From positions 4,358,797 through 4,422,796 of the forward strand of contig NZ_CP083451.1 in assembly GCF_020080045.1 (NCBI RefSeq): DNA of 64,000 nucleotides. The letters run 5' to 3'. A program made the translations under genes and the position numbers. This document shows, one piece after another, positions 35,589 to 45,296 of this stretch (position 1 is its first letter; every line of letters begins with the position of its first letter). The DNA is from Comamonas odontotermitis (GTDB lineage Bacteria; Pseudomonadota; Gammaproteobacteria; Burkholderiales; Burkholderiaceae_C). Below the pieces are notes generated by a model, which had not been told where the DNA came from, searched no databases, and saw nothing but the letters and a program-made list of their open reading frames with translations.

Positions 35589-36374
35589 ATGCCCCAAGCT
35601 GCCTTCCCGATTGCACCTGAAGACTTCATCGCCGGGCTGGCCAAAGGCCTGGCCGTGCTGGAGAGCTTTGACACCGAGCGCCAGCGCCTCAATGCCACGG
35701 TGGCAGCGCAGCGGGCCGGTATCACGCGGGCGGCAGCGCGCAGGCACCTGCTGACGCTGACCCACCTGGGCTATCTGGAGACCGATGGCCGCCAGTTCTG
35801 GCTGGCGTCGAAGGTGCTGCGCCTCTCGGGCAGCTACCTCGCCACGGCCCGCCTGCCGCGCCTCGTGCAGCCGGTGCTGCACCGGCTGGCGGCGCAGACG
35901 GGGTTGTCGTTCTCGTGCGTGGTGCGCGATGGCGGCGAGGTGGTGATCGTGGCGCGCAGCGCGGTGCATGAAAGCGGCCAGCGCGTGCTCGCCCACGGCC
36001 TGCACCTGGGCAGCCGCCTGCCGGCCCACGCCACCTCTACCGGCCGGGTGCTGCTGGCGGCCCTGCCCCCGGCCGAGCTGGAGCTGTGGCTGGCCGAGCG
36101 CGCGTTGCCGCGCCTCACCGCCCATACCGCCACCGATGCAGCCGCGCTGCGCGCAGTGCTGCAACAGGTGCGAGAGCAGGATTACTGCGTGGCGCGCGAA
36201 GAGCATGAGCTGGGCGTACAAGCCCTCGCCGTGCCGCTGCGCAACATGGGCGGCCAGACCCTGGCCGCGCTCAACCTGGTGACCTCGCCCCAGCGCATGG
36301 AGCCAGCCACCATGCTGGCCCAGTTGCTGCCGCTGCTGCAGGAGGCGGCGCGCGAGTTGCGCCCGCTGCTGTAA
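35589..36374 (+). CDS. pobR: IclR family transcriptional regulator, probable PobR
   Basis: A 261-residue IclR-type regulator. The N-terminal winged helix includes FIAGLAKGLAVLESFDTERQ, a signature of PcaR/PobR/PcaU proteins, then VAAQRAGITRAAARRHLLTL. The effector domain has LSFSCVVRDGGEVVIVARS, ATSTGRVLLAALPPAEL and QDYCVAREEHELGVQALAVP. Because it is divergent from pobA, it is the likely activator of that gene with 4-hydroxybenzoate as effector. No operator could be assigned by eye in the 132-bp gap. Confidence 0.87.
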   Translation: MPQAAFPIAPEDFIAGLAKGLAVLESFDTERQRLNATVAAQRAGITRAAARRHLLTLTHLGYLETDGRQFWLASKVLRLSGSYLATARLPRLVQPVLHRLAAQTGLSFSCVVRDGGEVVIVARSAVHESGQRVLAHGLHLGSRLPAHATSTGRVLLAALPPAELELWLAERALPRLTAHTATDAAALRAVLQQVREQDYCVAREEHELGVQALAVPLRNMGGQTLAALNLVTSPQRMEPATMLAQLLPLLQEAARELRPLL

Positions 36375-36389
36375 AAATATCAAAAAGAG

Positions 36390-36465
36390 AGCTGTTTGCG
36401 CTTATCACCATTGATCTTCAGATATTTTCTTATCTGAAAATGTCTACCATCAAGCGCCAACAGCT
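36390..36465. repeat. Palindromic intergenic repeat, family A, long copy
   Basis: AGCTGTTTGCGCTT (36390-36403) pairs with AAGCGCCAACAGCT (36452-36465) at 13 of 14 positions. An inner hairpin CAGATA/TATCTG sits between the arms. It lies between the convergent pobR and LysR-type genes, where it could terminate transcription from both sides. Confidence 0.7.
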
Positions 36466-36491
36466 ATGTTTTCGGGAGCGACCGCGTTGCA

Positions 36492-37379
36492 CTACACCTG
36501 GAGGCTGAGCTCGCGCAGCACTTCGGAGGTACGGCGCACCAGGGGCGTGGCCTTGCGCTTGGCCGACTGCGCCAGGCACAGCGTGATGGGCACATGCGGT
36601 GACTCGATGGGTGTCACCGCCAGGTGCGCATCCGCGTCATGGTCGTGGAGCGCGCTGCGGGTGAGCGCGGCGTAGCCATAGCCACCGCGCACCAGATCGA
36701 GGATGACGGGCACGCTGGACACTTCCCACACCACCTGGAGCTTGACTTGCGACAAGGTGGCCTGGGCCTCCATGAGCTTGCGAAAGATCTGGCCATGCTG
36801 CGGCATGATGAGCGGAAAGTCGGCCAGTTCTTCAAATCGCACCGACGCGCGGCCACCCAGCTCCGCCTTGGGGCCAACCAGACACAGGCGTTCCTCCAGC
36901 ACCGGTGATACTTCAATGTGCGGCTGCGGCTCGGGCGAATACACCAGGCCCAGGTCCATGCGGCCAGTGGTCAGCCACTCGGCAATGTTCATGGAAAAGC
37001 CTTCCACCACCGCCAGCCGTGCCTTGGGCATCTCGCGGCTGAAAATATCGATGAGCGGCAGGGTCAGCCGCCGCGCCAGGCTGGGCGGCAGGCCCACGAC
37101 GATGCGGCCTACCGGCTCGCCGCGCTGGGCGCCCAGGTCCTCACGGGCCAGCGCCACACGCTGCATGATGGCGTGGCCATGCTCCAGCAGGCGGCGGCCG
37201 GCATCGGTCAGCGTTACGCCACGGCCGGTGCGGATCAGGAGCGTCTCGCGCAGCTCGGTCTCCAGCGCACGTACCTGCCGACTCAGCGCGGGCTGCGCGG
37301 TATCGAGCAGCACAGCGGCCTTGCTGAAGCTGCCAGTCTCGGCTACAAGCACAAAGGTTTCGATCTGCTGAAGATTCAT
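36492..37379 (-). CDS. LysR family transcriptional regulator, possible regulator of the pmd genes
   Basis: A 295-residue LTTR. The N-terminal helix-turn-helix is MNLQQIETFVLVAETGSFSK followed by AAVLLDTAQPALSRQVRALE. The effector domain starts with GRIVVGLPPSLARRLTLPL. This type (Nac/CynR-like) often controls aromatic catabolism, and a LysR regulator named PmdR is known for protocatechuate 4,5-cleavage genes in Comamonas, so it may serve here. It is divergent from a Bug-type binding protein gene, which is its nearest likely target. The ATG at 37379 starts the conserved region; an open frame to 37505 runs into the MITE-like element. Confidence 0.87.
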   Translation of the reverse strand: MNLQQIETFVLVAETGSFSKAAVLLDTAQPALSRQVRALETELRETLLIRTGRGVTLTDAGRRLLEHGHAIMQRVALAREDLGAQRGEPVGRIVVGLPPSLARRLTLPLIDIFSREMPKARLAVVEGFSMNIAEWLTTGRMDLGLVYSPEPQPHIEVSPVLEERLCLVGPKAELGGRASVRFEELADFPLIMPQHGQIFRKLMEAQATLSQVKLQVVWEVSSVPVILDLVRGGYGYAALTRSALHDHDADAHLAVTPIESPHVPITLCLAQSAKRKATPLVRRTSEVLRELSLQV

Positions 37380-37433
37380 CGGTACCGCCTCGCCTCCTCG
37401 GGACTGGGTTCTGTATTCTTTGAACAGGCTCTC

Positions 37434-37570
37434 AGAGCCGCTAATACAACTCAGCAAATCGAAGATTTGCGGTTGAGACGAGGCGCGAAGCCGTAGGCAG
37501 TACAAACTTACGACAAGGCTGGGCGCCCCCGACGAAGCAACGACGTATCAAGGGATGTGTTAGCGGCTCT
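37434..37570. mobile_element. MITE-like element with 15-bp terminal inverted repeats
   Basis: AGAGCCGCTAATACA at 37434-37448 and TGTGTTAGCGGCTCT at 37556-37570 are inverted repeats matching at 14 of 15 positions, which bound a 137-bp non-coding segment. Inside is a perfect hairpin CAAATC/GATTTG. No transposase is encoded and no clear target duplication was found. It lies in the divergent promoter region between the LysR gene and the Bug-type gene. Confidence 0.6.
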
Positions 37571-37670
37571 TATGCCATTTTGCTATAGCTGCTAGCAGCA
37601 ATACCACATAGGTGGTTTGCGCCGTCCTCTCCACAATGCGGCCATTACAACGAGATCCAGGAGACAACAC

Positions 37671-38684
37671 ATGCAATACGAACCTATCCCTTTGAGCCGC
37701 CGCCGCGCAGTCCTCGCTCTGGGCAGTCTGGGCACCCTGGCGGCCTGGCCCGCACTGGCACAAGGACAAGGCAGCGACGCCAAATGGCCGACCAAGCCTT
37801 CTCGCATCATCAACCCTTTTCCAGTCGGCGGGGGCCCTGATGGGCTCTCGCGCCTGGTAGCCGACAAGCTCAGCCGCGCCTGGGGCCAGCCGGTGGTGGT
37901 GGAAAACCGCCCGGGCGGCAACGGTTTCATCGCCATTGACGCCTTCAAGCGCGGCGCCACCGACGGCACCGACATGATCCAGTTGGACAATGTGCACATC
38001 GCCGCCTATCCGCACCTCTTCAAGAAGCTGCCCTACAGCCTGGACAAGGATTTCGACATCCTGATGCCGCTGTTTCGCAACTACTTCTTCGTCTGCGTGC
38101 CGGTGAACAGTCCCTACAAGACCATGGGCGACCTGATCGCCGATGCCAAGGCCCGGCCCGGCCAGCTCAACTACGGCTCCTGGTCGGTCGGCAACCCGGT
38201 GCACCTGGGATCGGCCCTGCTCGAGAGCATGACCGGTACCCGGATGGAGCACGTGATCTACAAGGAAACCAGCCAGCTCTACCAGGGCGTGGCCACAGGC
38301 CAGCTGAGTTTTGCACTCGGCTCGCTGGGCACGGCCGGGCCGCTGATGCGCGGCGGCAAGCTGAGCTTTCTGGCGGTGGCAGCGCCCCAGCGCATTGCGG
38401 GTTTCGAGAACGTGCCCACGGTCTCCGAATCCGGTGGCCCGGCTGGTTATGCCGTCACCGGCTGGAACGCGCTGGCCGTGCGCCCCGGCACACCCGTTGC
38501 GGTGCAGGACAAGATCCGCACCGACGTGCGCCAGGCGCTGACCGGCAAGGATGTGGACGAGAAGTTTGCAGCCTTCGGCTACGAAAGCTACGCTCCCACG
38601 CCTGCCGAATTCAAACAGTTCATCGCCGACGAGAGCAAACGCTTTGGCGATGTGATCCGGCAGGCAGGCATGTCGCTGGACTGA
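37671..38684 (+). CDS. Bug/TctC family tripartite tricarboxylate transporter substrate-binding protein
   Basis: A 337-residue periplasmic binding protein. The N-terminus LSRRRAVLALGSLGTLAAWP is a twin-arginine-like signal with cleavage near ALA-QG. The mature part starts WPTKPSRIINPFPVGGGPDG then VVVENRPGGNG, the family signature. Bug proteins bind carboxylates and amides; next to the pmd cluster an aromatic or oxo acid is plausible. GGAGA lies 6 bases before the ATG. The matching TctA/TctB membrane proteins are not nearby, which is normal for Bug genes in Burkholderiales. Confidence 0.9.
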   Translation: MQYEPIPLSRRRAVLALGSLGTLAAWPALAQGQGSDAKWPTKPSRIINPFPVGGGPDGLSRLVADKLSRAWGQPVVVENRPGGNGFIAIDAFKRGATDGTDMIQLDNVHIAAYPHLFKKLPYSLDKDFDILMPLFRNYFFVCVPVNSPYKTMGDLIADAKARPGQLNYGSWSVGNPVHLGSALLESMTGTRMEHVIYKETSQLYQGVATGQLSFALGSLGTAGPLMRGGKLSFLAVAAPQRIAGFENVPTVSESGGPAGYAVTGWNALAVRPGTPVAVQDKIRTDVRQALTGKDVDEKFAAFGYESYAPTPAEFKQFIADESKRFGDVIRQAGMSLD

Positions 38685-38704
38685 GCTCGGCTCCAGTATC
38701 CAAC

Positions 38705-38740
38705 AGCTATTGAGCGCTTACAAAAAAAGCGCCAATAGCT
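38705..38740. repeat. Palindromic intergenic repeat, family A
   Basis: AGCTATTGAGCGCTT (38705-38719) pairs with AAGCGCCAATAGCT (38727-38740) apart from one bulge, with an A-rich loop. It separates the convergent Bug-type and aldo/keto reductase genes and can serve as a bidirectional terminator. Confidence 0.7.
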
Positions 38741-38758
38741 ACATTATTGATAGCAAAT

Positions 38759-39775
38759 TCAGACCGTTTCAAACGCATACTTCTCGGTATCCACCTCGCG
38801 CTGGGCCGCCAGCGCGTAGCGGTCGCCCACAATGCCTTCGGGTTGGAACAGGTCGTCCAGCTCGGCAAGCACCGCCGCATCGAGGTGAATGGCACCGCCC
38901 CGCAGGTTTTCGTGCAAGTGTGCAACGCTGGTCGTGCCCGGCAGCGCAATCACATGCTCGCCCTGGTTCAACACCCAGGCAATCGCCAGTTCGGCCAGGG
39001 TACAGCCCGCCCGCTCGGCAATGGCCTGCATGGGCGCCAGCAACTGCAGATTGCGCACATAGGCCTCGGGCTGGAAGCGCGGCATGGAGGCACGGATATC
39101 GCCCTGCACCAGGCCGTCCACCTGCTGCAACTTGCCGCTCAGGAATGCCCGGCCCATGGGGCTGAAGGCGACATAGGCAATGCCCAGCTCCTTGCAGGCT
39201 GCCAGCGTGCCCAGCTCGGCATTGCGCGACCACAGCGAATATTCACTTTGCAGCGCAGCAATCGGATGCTCCTGGTGTGCGCGGCGCAATGCGTCAACCC
39301 CCACCTCGGACAGGCCCAGCGCGCGGATCTTGCCCTCTTCCTGGAGGCGTGCCATTTCGCCCACCGATTCCTCAATGGGCACGCGCTGGTCCCAGCGGTG
39401 CAGGTAGTACAGGTCAATCACGTCCGTGCCCAGGCGTTGCAGGCTGTCCTCGCAGTTCTTGCGCAAGGTTCTGGGGTGGCCGTCGATCACCCGGCGCATC
39501 ACGCCGTCATCGCCGCGCACGCCAGCCATGCCGCCCTTGCTGGCCAGGGTAATGTGGTTGCGGTGGGGCTTGAGCACGGGGCCGATCAGTGACTCGCTGG
39601 CGCCAAATCCGTAGAGCGCTGCGGTGTCGAACAATGTCACACCCGCCTCCAGCGCGGCGTGCAGCACGGCATGGGCCTGCTCGGTGGAGACGGGGTTGCC
39701 ATACGCATGGCAGAAATTCATGCAGCCCAGGGCTACGTTGGCCACGGTAAAGGGGCCGATAGTGCGTTTTTCCAT
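38759..39775 (-). CDS. Aldo/keto reductase
   Basis: A 338-residue NADPH-dependent oxidoreductase of the AKR superfamily. The catalytic Asp and Tyr fall in TLFDTAALYGFGASE, the Lys in HITLASKGGMAG, and the His in LYYLHRWDQRVPIEE. NADPH contacts include ALSEVGVDALRR-like sequence (read as LGLSEVGVDALRRA). The substrate is unknown. It is the last minus-strand gene after pmdC, 86 bases away with a short terminator-like hairpin between, so it may or may not share the pmd transcript. Confidence 0.9.
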   Translation of the reverse strand: MEKRTIGPFTVANVALGCMNFCHAYGNPVSTEQAHAVLHAALEAGVTLFDTAALYGFGASESLIGPVLKPHRNHITLASKGGMAGVRGDDGVMRRVIDGHPRTLRKNCEDSLQRLGTDVIDLYYLHRWDQRVPIEESVGEMARLQEEGKIRALGLSEVGVDALRRAHQEHPIAALQSEYSLWSRNAELGTLAACKELGIAYVAFSPMGRAFLSGKLQQVDGLVQGDIRASMPRFQPEAYVRNLQLLAPMQAIAERAGCTLAELAIAWVLNQGEHVIALPGTTSVAHLHENLRGGAIHLDAAVLAELDDLFQPEGIVGDRYALAAQREVDTEKYAFETV

Positions 39776-39796
39776 GACTTTTTGGGTATTGAATGC

Positions 39797-39816
39797 AAAA
39801 GCCCGCCGTTGCGGGT
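39797..39816 (-). terminator. Weak terminator-like hairpin after pmdC
   Basis: On the minus strand CCCGC, a 4-base loop AACG and GCGGG are followed by CTTTTGC. The stem is only 5 bp and the T-tract short, so termination would be partial. It lies between pmdC and the aldo/keto reductase gene. Confidence 0.4.
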
Positions 39817-39861
39817 GCAACTGGCGGGGCAGTGGGTCGTCAATCCAGGCAGATGCCTGAA

Positions 39862-40827
39862 TCAGCCGACATCCAGCTGCTGCTCCAGATCGTGCAACAC
39901 CTTATAGCAGTTGAACACTTTCTGCACGCTGGAATTGGGCTCGCGCCCCTCGCGAATGGCGGCGAAGAACTCGCGGTCCTGCAGTTCGATGCCGTTCATC
40001 GACACATCGACGTGGGAAACGTCGATCTTCTCTTCCTTGCCTTCCTTGGTCGATTGCGCCAGATCGTCGTAACGCGCGATATAGGTGCCGGTGTCGCCGA
40101 TGTAGCGAAAGAACGTGCCCAGCGGGCCCTCGTTGTTGAAGCTCAGCGAGAGCGTGCAGATGGCGCCATTGGCCGCCTTGAGCTGGATGCTCATGTCCAT
40201 GGCGATGCCCAGATCCTTGTGGATGGGGCCCTGAACCGCGTTGGCCTTGATGATCGGGCTGCCCGCCTGGTAGGCAAACAGGTCGACCGTGTGGGCAGCA
40301 TGGTGCCACAGCAGGTGATCCGTCCAGCTGCGCGGCTGGCCCAGTGCGTTCATGTTGGTGCGGCGGAAGAAATAGGTCTGCACATCCATCTGCTGGATGT
40401 TGAACTCGCCCGCCTCGATCTTCTTGTGGATCCACTGGTGGCTGGGGTTGAAGCGGCGGGTATGGCCCGCCATGGCCACAAGGCCACTTTTCCTTTGCAG
40501 ATCAAGCACCTGCTGCGCCTGCGAAAGGCTGTCAGCCAGTGGAATCTCCACCTGCACATGCTTGCCCGCCTGCATGCATTGGATGGCCTGGGCCGCATGC
40601 ATCTGCGTGGGCGTGCACAGGATGACGGCATCCACCTCGGGCAGGGCCAGGCTGTCGGCCAGCTCGGTGCTCACATGCCCGATACCGTATTGGGCTGCCA
40701 CTTCGCGGGTCTTGTCCAGATCGCGGCTGACCAGCGAGACGACTTCCACGCCGTCGATGTTGCGGATACCGTCCAGGTGCTTGATGCCGAAGGCTCCGGC
40801 GCCCGCCAGGGCTACTTTGATGGTCAT
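39862..40827 (-). CDS. pmdC: 4-carboxy-2-hydroxymuconate-6-semialdehyde dehydrogenase
   Basis: A 321-residue Gfo/Idh/MocA-type dehydrogenase that oxidises the ring-cleavage product of protocatechuate (as its hemiacetal) to 2-pyrone-4,6-dicarboxylate with NAD(P). The N-terminus IKVALAGAGAFGIKHLDGI binds the nucleotide; VDAVILCTPTQMHAAQAIQC and EIPLADSLSQAQQV are typical LigC blocks. It begins 2 bases behind the dioxygenase stop, so the two are coupled. Gene order matches the known Comamonas pmd operon. Confidence 0.93.
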   Translation of the reverse strand: MTIKVALAGAGAFGIKHLDGIRNIDGVEVVSLVSRDLDKTREVAAQYGIGHVSTELADSLALPEVDAVILCTPTQMHAAQAIQCMQAGKHVQVEIPLADSLSQAQQVLDLQRKSGLVAMAGHTRRFNPSHQWIHKKIEAGEFNIQQMDVQTYFFRRTNMNALGQPRSWTDHLLWHHAAHTVDLFAYQAGSPIIKANAVQGPIHKDLGIAMDMSIQLKAANGAICTLSLSFNNEGPLGTFFRYIGDTGTYIARYDDLAQSTKEGKEEKIDVSHVDVSMNGIELQDREFFAAIREGREPNSSVQKVFNCYKVLHDLEQQLDVG

Positions 40828-40829
40828 TT

Positions 40830-42224
<1,395 letters not shown>

Positions 42225-42284
42225 TCAGACCCCGGTCAATCAACCCAGGGGCTGGCGTATCCGTCTGCGGGACGGCCAGCCAGA

Positions 42285-42346
42285 GCCGCCCCGCAGCCTA
42301 GGCCGTCGTCCCCTGGAGGAAGGCGCCGTAGGCGACTCAAGGGGGT
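42285..42346. repeat. GC-rich intergenic repeat, family B, copy 1
   Basis: This segment begins GCCGCCCCGCAGCCTAGGCC and ends ACTCAAGGGGGT, and closely resembles the segment at 43351-43425. It abuts the pmdD stop codon. A second hairpin, CTGGC...GCCAG, lies next to it at 42252-42280. Such blocks are scattered in Comamonadaceae genomes, and inside this operon they would form RNA stem-loops between pmdD and pmdAB. Confidence 0.6.
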
Positions 42347-43263
42347 CATATTTCTTCGGGCCAGTACAGGCGCATGGGGTTGTCCACCAGCAGCCTGCGC
42401 TGCAGCTCGGCGGTGGGTGCAATGTGCGGGATGAAATCCACCAGCAGGCCGTCGTCGGGCATGTGGTCCTTGAGGTTGGGGTGCGGCCAGTCGGTGCCCC
42501 AGAGCACACGGTCGGGAAACTCCTCGACCACCTTGCGCGCAAAGGGCACTACGTCGCGGTAGGCATTGCGCTCTCCATCCAGCGCCTTGGGGCCAGTCAG
42601 CGAAAGGCGCTCGGGGCACGATACCTTGCTCCACACATTCGGGTGCTCGCGCATGAATTTGAGGAACAGCGCGAACTCTGCGCTGTCGACGCCCTTGGCA
42701 ACATCCGGGCGCCCCATGTGGTCCACCACCACGGTGGTGGGCAATGCGGTGAAAAAATCCCACAGCTCGGGCAAATCCACGGCCTCGAAGTAGATCACCA
42801 CATGCCAGCCCAGCTTGGCGATGCGGCCTGCAATCTCCATCAGCTCATCCTTGGGCGTGAAATCCACCAGGCGCTTGACGAAATTGAAGCGCACGCCGCG
42901 CACCCCAGCAGCGTGCAGGGCCTGCAGCGCTTCATCGCTGATGCTGCGCCTGACAGTCGCCACACCGCGTGCGCGCCCGCCGGACGACTGGCAGGCATCG
43001 ACCATGGCACGGTTGTCTGCCCCATGGCAGGTGGCCTGCACGATCACATTGCGCGCAAAGCCCAGGTGGTCGCGCAGAGCAAACAGCTGCGCCTTGCTCG
43101 CGTCGCAGGGCGTGTACTTGCGCTCGGGCGCAAAGGGAAAGGCATCGCCGGGGCCGAACACATGGCAGTGCGCGTCAACGGCGCCCGCAGGCAGCTGGAA
43201 CCTGGGTTTGCTGGGGCCGGCGTACCAGTCCAGCCAGCCGGGGGTTTTTTCGAATGCGCTCAT
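42346..43263 (-). CDS. pmdD: 2-pyrone-4,6-dicarboxylate hydrolase
   Basis: A 305-residue amidohydrolase-superfamily enzyme of the LigI type that opens the lactone of 2-pyrone-4,6-dicarboxylate. The metal-site start is GAVDAHCHVFGPGDAFPF. ERKYTPCDASKAQLFALRDH, VIVQATCHGADNRAMVDA and ILWGTDWPHPN-like RVLWGTDWPHPNLKDHMP are hallmarks of this family. GGAGAG lies 6 bases before the ATG at 43263. The frame is open further upstream to 43326, but that part overlaps repeat-derived sequence. Confidence 0.94.
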   Translation of the reverse strand: MSAFEKTPGWLDWYAGPSKPRFQLPAGAVDAHCHVFGPGDAFPFAPERKYTPCDASKAQLFALRDHLGFARNVIVQATCHGADNRAMVDACQSSGGRARGVATVRRSISDEALQALHAAGVRGVRFNFVKRLVDFTPKDELMEIAGRIAKLGWHVVIYFEAVDLPELWDFFTALPTTVVVDHMGRPDVAKGVDSAEFALFLKFMREHPNVWSKVSCPERLSLTGPKALDGERNAYRDVVPFARKVVEEFPDRVLWGTDWPHPNLKDHMPDDGLLVDFIPHIAPTAELQRRLLVDNPMRLYWPEEI

Positions 43264-43350
43264 AGGTGCTCTCCACAATTTTTTCAATGCTCCGTACGCT
43301 GTTCGCCATCCATAAGACTGGCGCAACCCACGGGAGTGACAGCAAGCAAG

Positions 43351-43425
43351 GTCCGCCCCGCAACAAGGCTGTCGTCCCCCTTCTGCGTAGCGACAGAGGG
43401 GGAGGCGGCGCAGCCGCTCAGGGGG
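43351..43425. repeat. GC-rich intergenic repeat, family B, copy 2
   Basis: It contains GTCCGCCCCGCAACAAGGCT, then a hairpin CCCCCTTCTG/CAGAGGGGG and a second stem GGCGGCGCAGCCGC, and ends CTCAGGGGGT just before the pmdF stop codon. It has the same order of elements as copy 1. It separates pmdF from pmdD. Confidence 0.65.
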
Positions 43426-43427
43426 TG

Positions 43428-44111
43428 TTAATCCAGATACCGCAAGCCAGCTTTCTCCAGTGGCTCACGCATCTTGTACATGTCGAGGCCCAGAATGCCC
43501 GAGGCCAGTTTGGCGCGCTTTTCTCCCTCGAAGCTCTCGCGCTTTTGCGCCGCTTCCAGGGTTTGCACGGCGCGAGCCGCTGGCACGCAGACCACGCCGT
43601 CGTCGTCGGCCACGATCACATCGCCAGGCGTCACCCACATGCCAGCGCAGACCACGGGGATATTGACCGAGCCCAGCGTGGCCTTGATCGTGCCTTTGGA
43701 CGAAATGGCACGGCTCCACACCGGAAAGCCCATCTCCTGCAGCACCCGCACATCGCGCACGCCAGCGTCGATGATGAGCGCACGCGCGCCCCGGGCCTGG
43801 AAGCTGGTGGCCAGCAGATCGCCAAAGTAGCCGTCGGTGCATTCGCTGGTGACGGCGGCCACCACGATGTCGCCGGGCTGAATCTGCTCGGCTGCTACAT
43901 GCATCATCCAGTTGTCGCCAGGCTGCAGCAGCACGGTGACGGCCGTGCCCGAAACCTGCTGGCCCGGGTAGATGGGGCGCATATAGGGTTTGAGCAGCCC
44001 GACGCGGCCCATGGCCTCGTGCACCGTGGCTGAGCCAAGGGCTGCGAGCCCATCGGCGGCGGCACGGTCGGCGCGCTGGATGTTACGGTAAACGACTCCG
44101 AGTTCGTACAT
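43428..44111 (-). CDS. pmdF: 4-carboxy-4-hydroxy-2-oxoadipate aldolase (RraA-like)
   Basis: A 227-residue class II aldolase of the LigK/HMG aldolase group, which splits 4-carboxy-4-hydroxy-2-oxoadipate into pyruvate and oxaloacetate, the last step of the pathway. It shows the RraA-like core: [40 protein letters not shown] with the substrate-binding Arg/Asp, and [18 protein letters not shown] with the metal-site acidic run. Length fits the family. It is flanked by intergenic repeats on both sides. Confidence 0.94.
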   Translation of the reverse strand: MYELGVVYRNIQRADRAAADGLAALGSATVHEAMGRVGLLKPYMRPIYPGQQVSGTAVTVLLQPGDNWMMHVAAEQIQPGDIVVAAVTSECTDGYFGDLLATSFQARGARALIIDAGVRDVRVLQEMGFPVWSRAISSKGTIKATLGSVNIPVVCAGMWVTPGDVIVADDDGVVCVPAARAVQTLEAAQKRESFEGEKRAKLASGILGLDMYKMREPLEKAGLRYLD

Positions 44112-44138
44112 GGAAAGATCTCCGCTGGTATGGCTTCC

Positions 44139-44230
44139 AAAAAGTGAGCTGTTCGCGCTTTCTGATCCATCAATTCAGATGGTTTTTATATTGAGAGCCG
44201 CCAACAGCAAGTGCCAACCGCTCTCTTTTT
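44139..44230. repeat. Palindromic intergenic repeat, family A, imperfect copy
   Basis: AAAAAGTGAGCTGTTCGCGC on the left and AAGTGCCAACCGCTCTCTTT on the right form an imperfect palindrome around ATTCAGATGG and AACAGC. It fills the spacer between pmdE and pmdF and ends four bases from the pmdE stop. Confidence 0.55.
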
Positions 44231-44233
44231 TGA

Positions 44234-45262
44234 TCAAAGACCCTTGGCCTTCAGCGCCGTGTCCAGACGCGTAAATACGCGGCGCGCGTTGCCTTCATAG
44301 ACCATGTGCTTCTCCTCCACTGTCAGGTTCTGCGTGGCGTCGATGTAGCGCCGGGTGTCGTCGTAATAGTGGCCGGTCTGCGGGTCGATGCCGCGCACGG
44401 CGCCGATCATCTCGCTGGCAAAGAGGATGTTCCGAGTGGGAATCACTTCGGTGAGCAGGTTGATGCCCGGCTGGTGGTAGACGCAGGTGTCGAAGAAGAT
44501 GTTGTTCAGCAGGTGCTCTTCCAGGAGTGGCTTCTTCAGCTCCTGCGCCAGGCCGCGAAAGCGCCCCCAGTGGTAGGGCACCGCGCCGCCCCCGTGGGGG
44601 ATGAGGAACTTGAGCGTCGGAAAATCCTTGAACAGATCGCTGGTCAGGCACTGCATGAAGGCCGTGGTGTCGGCGTTCAGGTAGTGAGCGCCCGTGGTGT
44701 GAAAACAGGCGTTGCAGCTGGTGGAGACGTGGATCATCGCGGGGATGTCGTACTCCACCATCTTTTCGTAGATGGGGTACCAATGGCGGTCCGACAGCGG
44801 CGGCGAAGTCCAGTGGCCGCCCGATGGATCGGGGTTGAGGTTGATGCCGACATTGCCGTACTGCTCCACGCACTTCACCAGCTCCGGAATGCAGGTTCTG
44901 GGATCAACGCCGGGCGACTGCGGCAGCATCGCAGCAGGGATGAAGTGGTCGGGGAACAATTCGCTCACGCGGTAGCACAGCTCGTTGCAGATCGCGGCCC
45001 AGGTGCTTGATGTCTCGAAATCACCGATGTGGTGGGCCATGAAGCTGGCGCGCGGGCTGAAGATGGTGAGGTCCGAGCCGCGCTGCTTCATCAGCTTGAG
45101 CTGGTTGGTCTCGATGGTCTCGCGGATCTCGTCGTCGCTGATCTTCAGTTGGCTGGCCTTGGGGGCCTGGGATGGGTTCTGCAGGCTCGCAATCTGCAAT
45201 TCGCGCCAGGTACCCAGTGCTGCAGGTGCCGTGGTGTAGTGGCCGTGTACGTCGATGATCAT
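44234..45262 (-). CDS. pmdE: 4-oxalomesaconate hydratase
   Basis: A 342-residue amidohydrolase-superfamily hydratase of the LigJ type, which adds water to oxalomesaconate to give 4-carboxy-4-hydroxy-2-oxoadipate. The metal-binding start is MIIDVHGHYTTAPAALGTW. SPRASFMAHHIGDFETSSTW, IPELVKCVEQYGNVGINLNP and FLIPHGGGAVPYHWGRFRGL are typical. AAGGA lies 10 bases before the ATG at 45262. The last 36 bases of the MFS gene reading frame end just upstream, so the genes are close-packed in one operon. Confidence 0.93.
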   Translation of the reverse strand: MIIDVHGHYTTAPAALGTWRELQIASLQNPSQAPKASQLKISDDEIRETIETNQLKLMKQRGSDLTIFSPRASFMAHHIGDFETSSTWAAICNELCYRVSELFPDHFIPAAMLPQSPGVDPRTCIPELVKCVEQYGNVGINLNPDPSGGHWTSPPLSDRHWYPIYEKMVEYDIPAMIHVSTSCNACFHTTGAHYLNADTTAFMQCLTSDLFKDFPTLKFLIPHGGGAVPYHWGRFRGLAQELKKPLLEEHLLNNIFFDTCVYHQPGINLLTEVIPTRNILFASEMIGAVRGIDPQTGHYYDDTRRYIDATQNLTVEEKHMVYEGNARRVFTRLDTALKAKGL

Positions 45263-45296
45263 GGTGGGAGCATCCTTTTTGCTAAAGCGAATGAAT

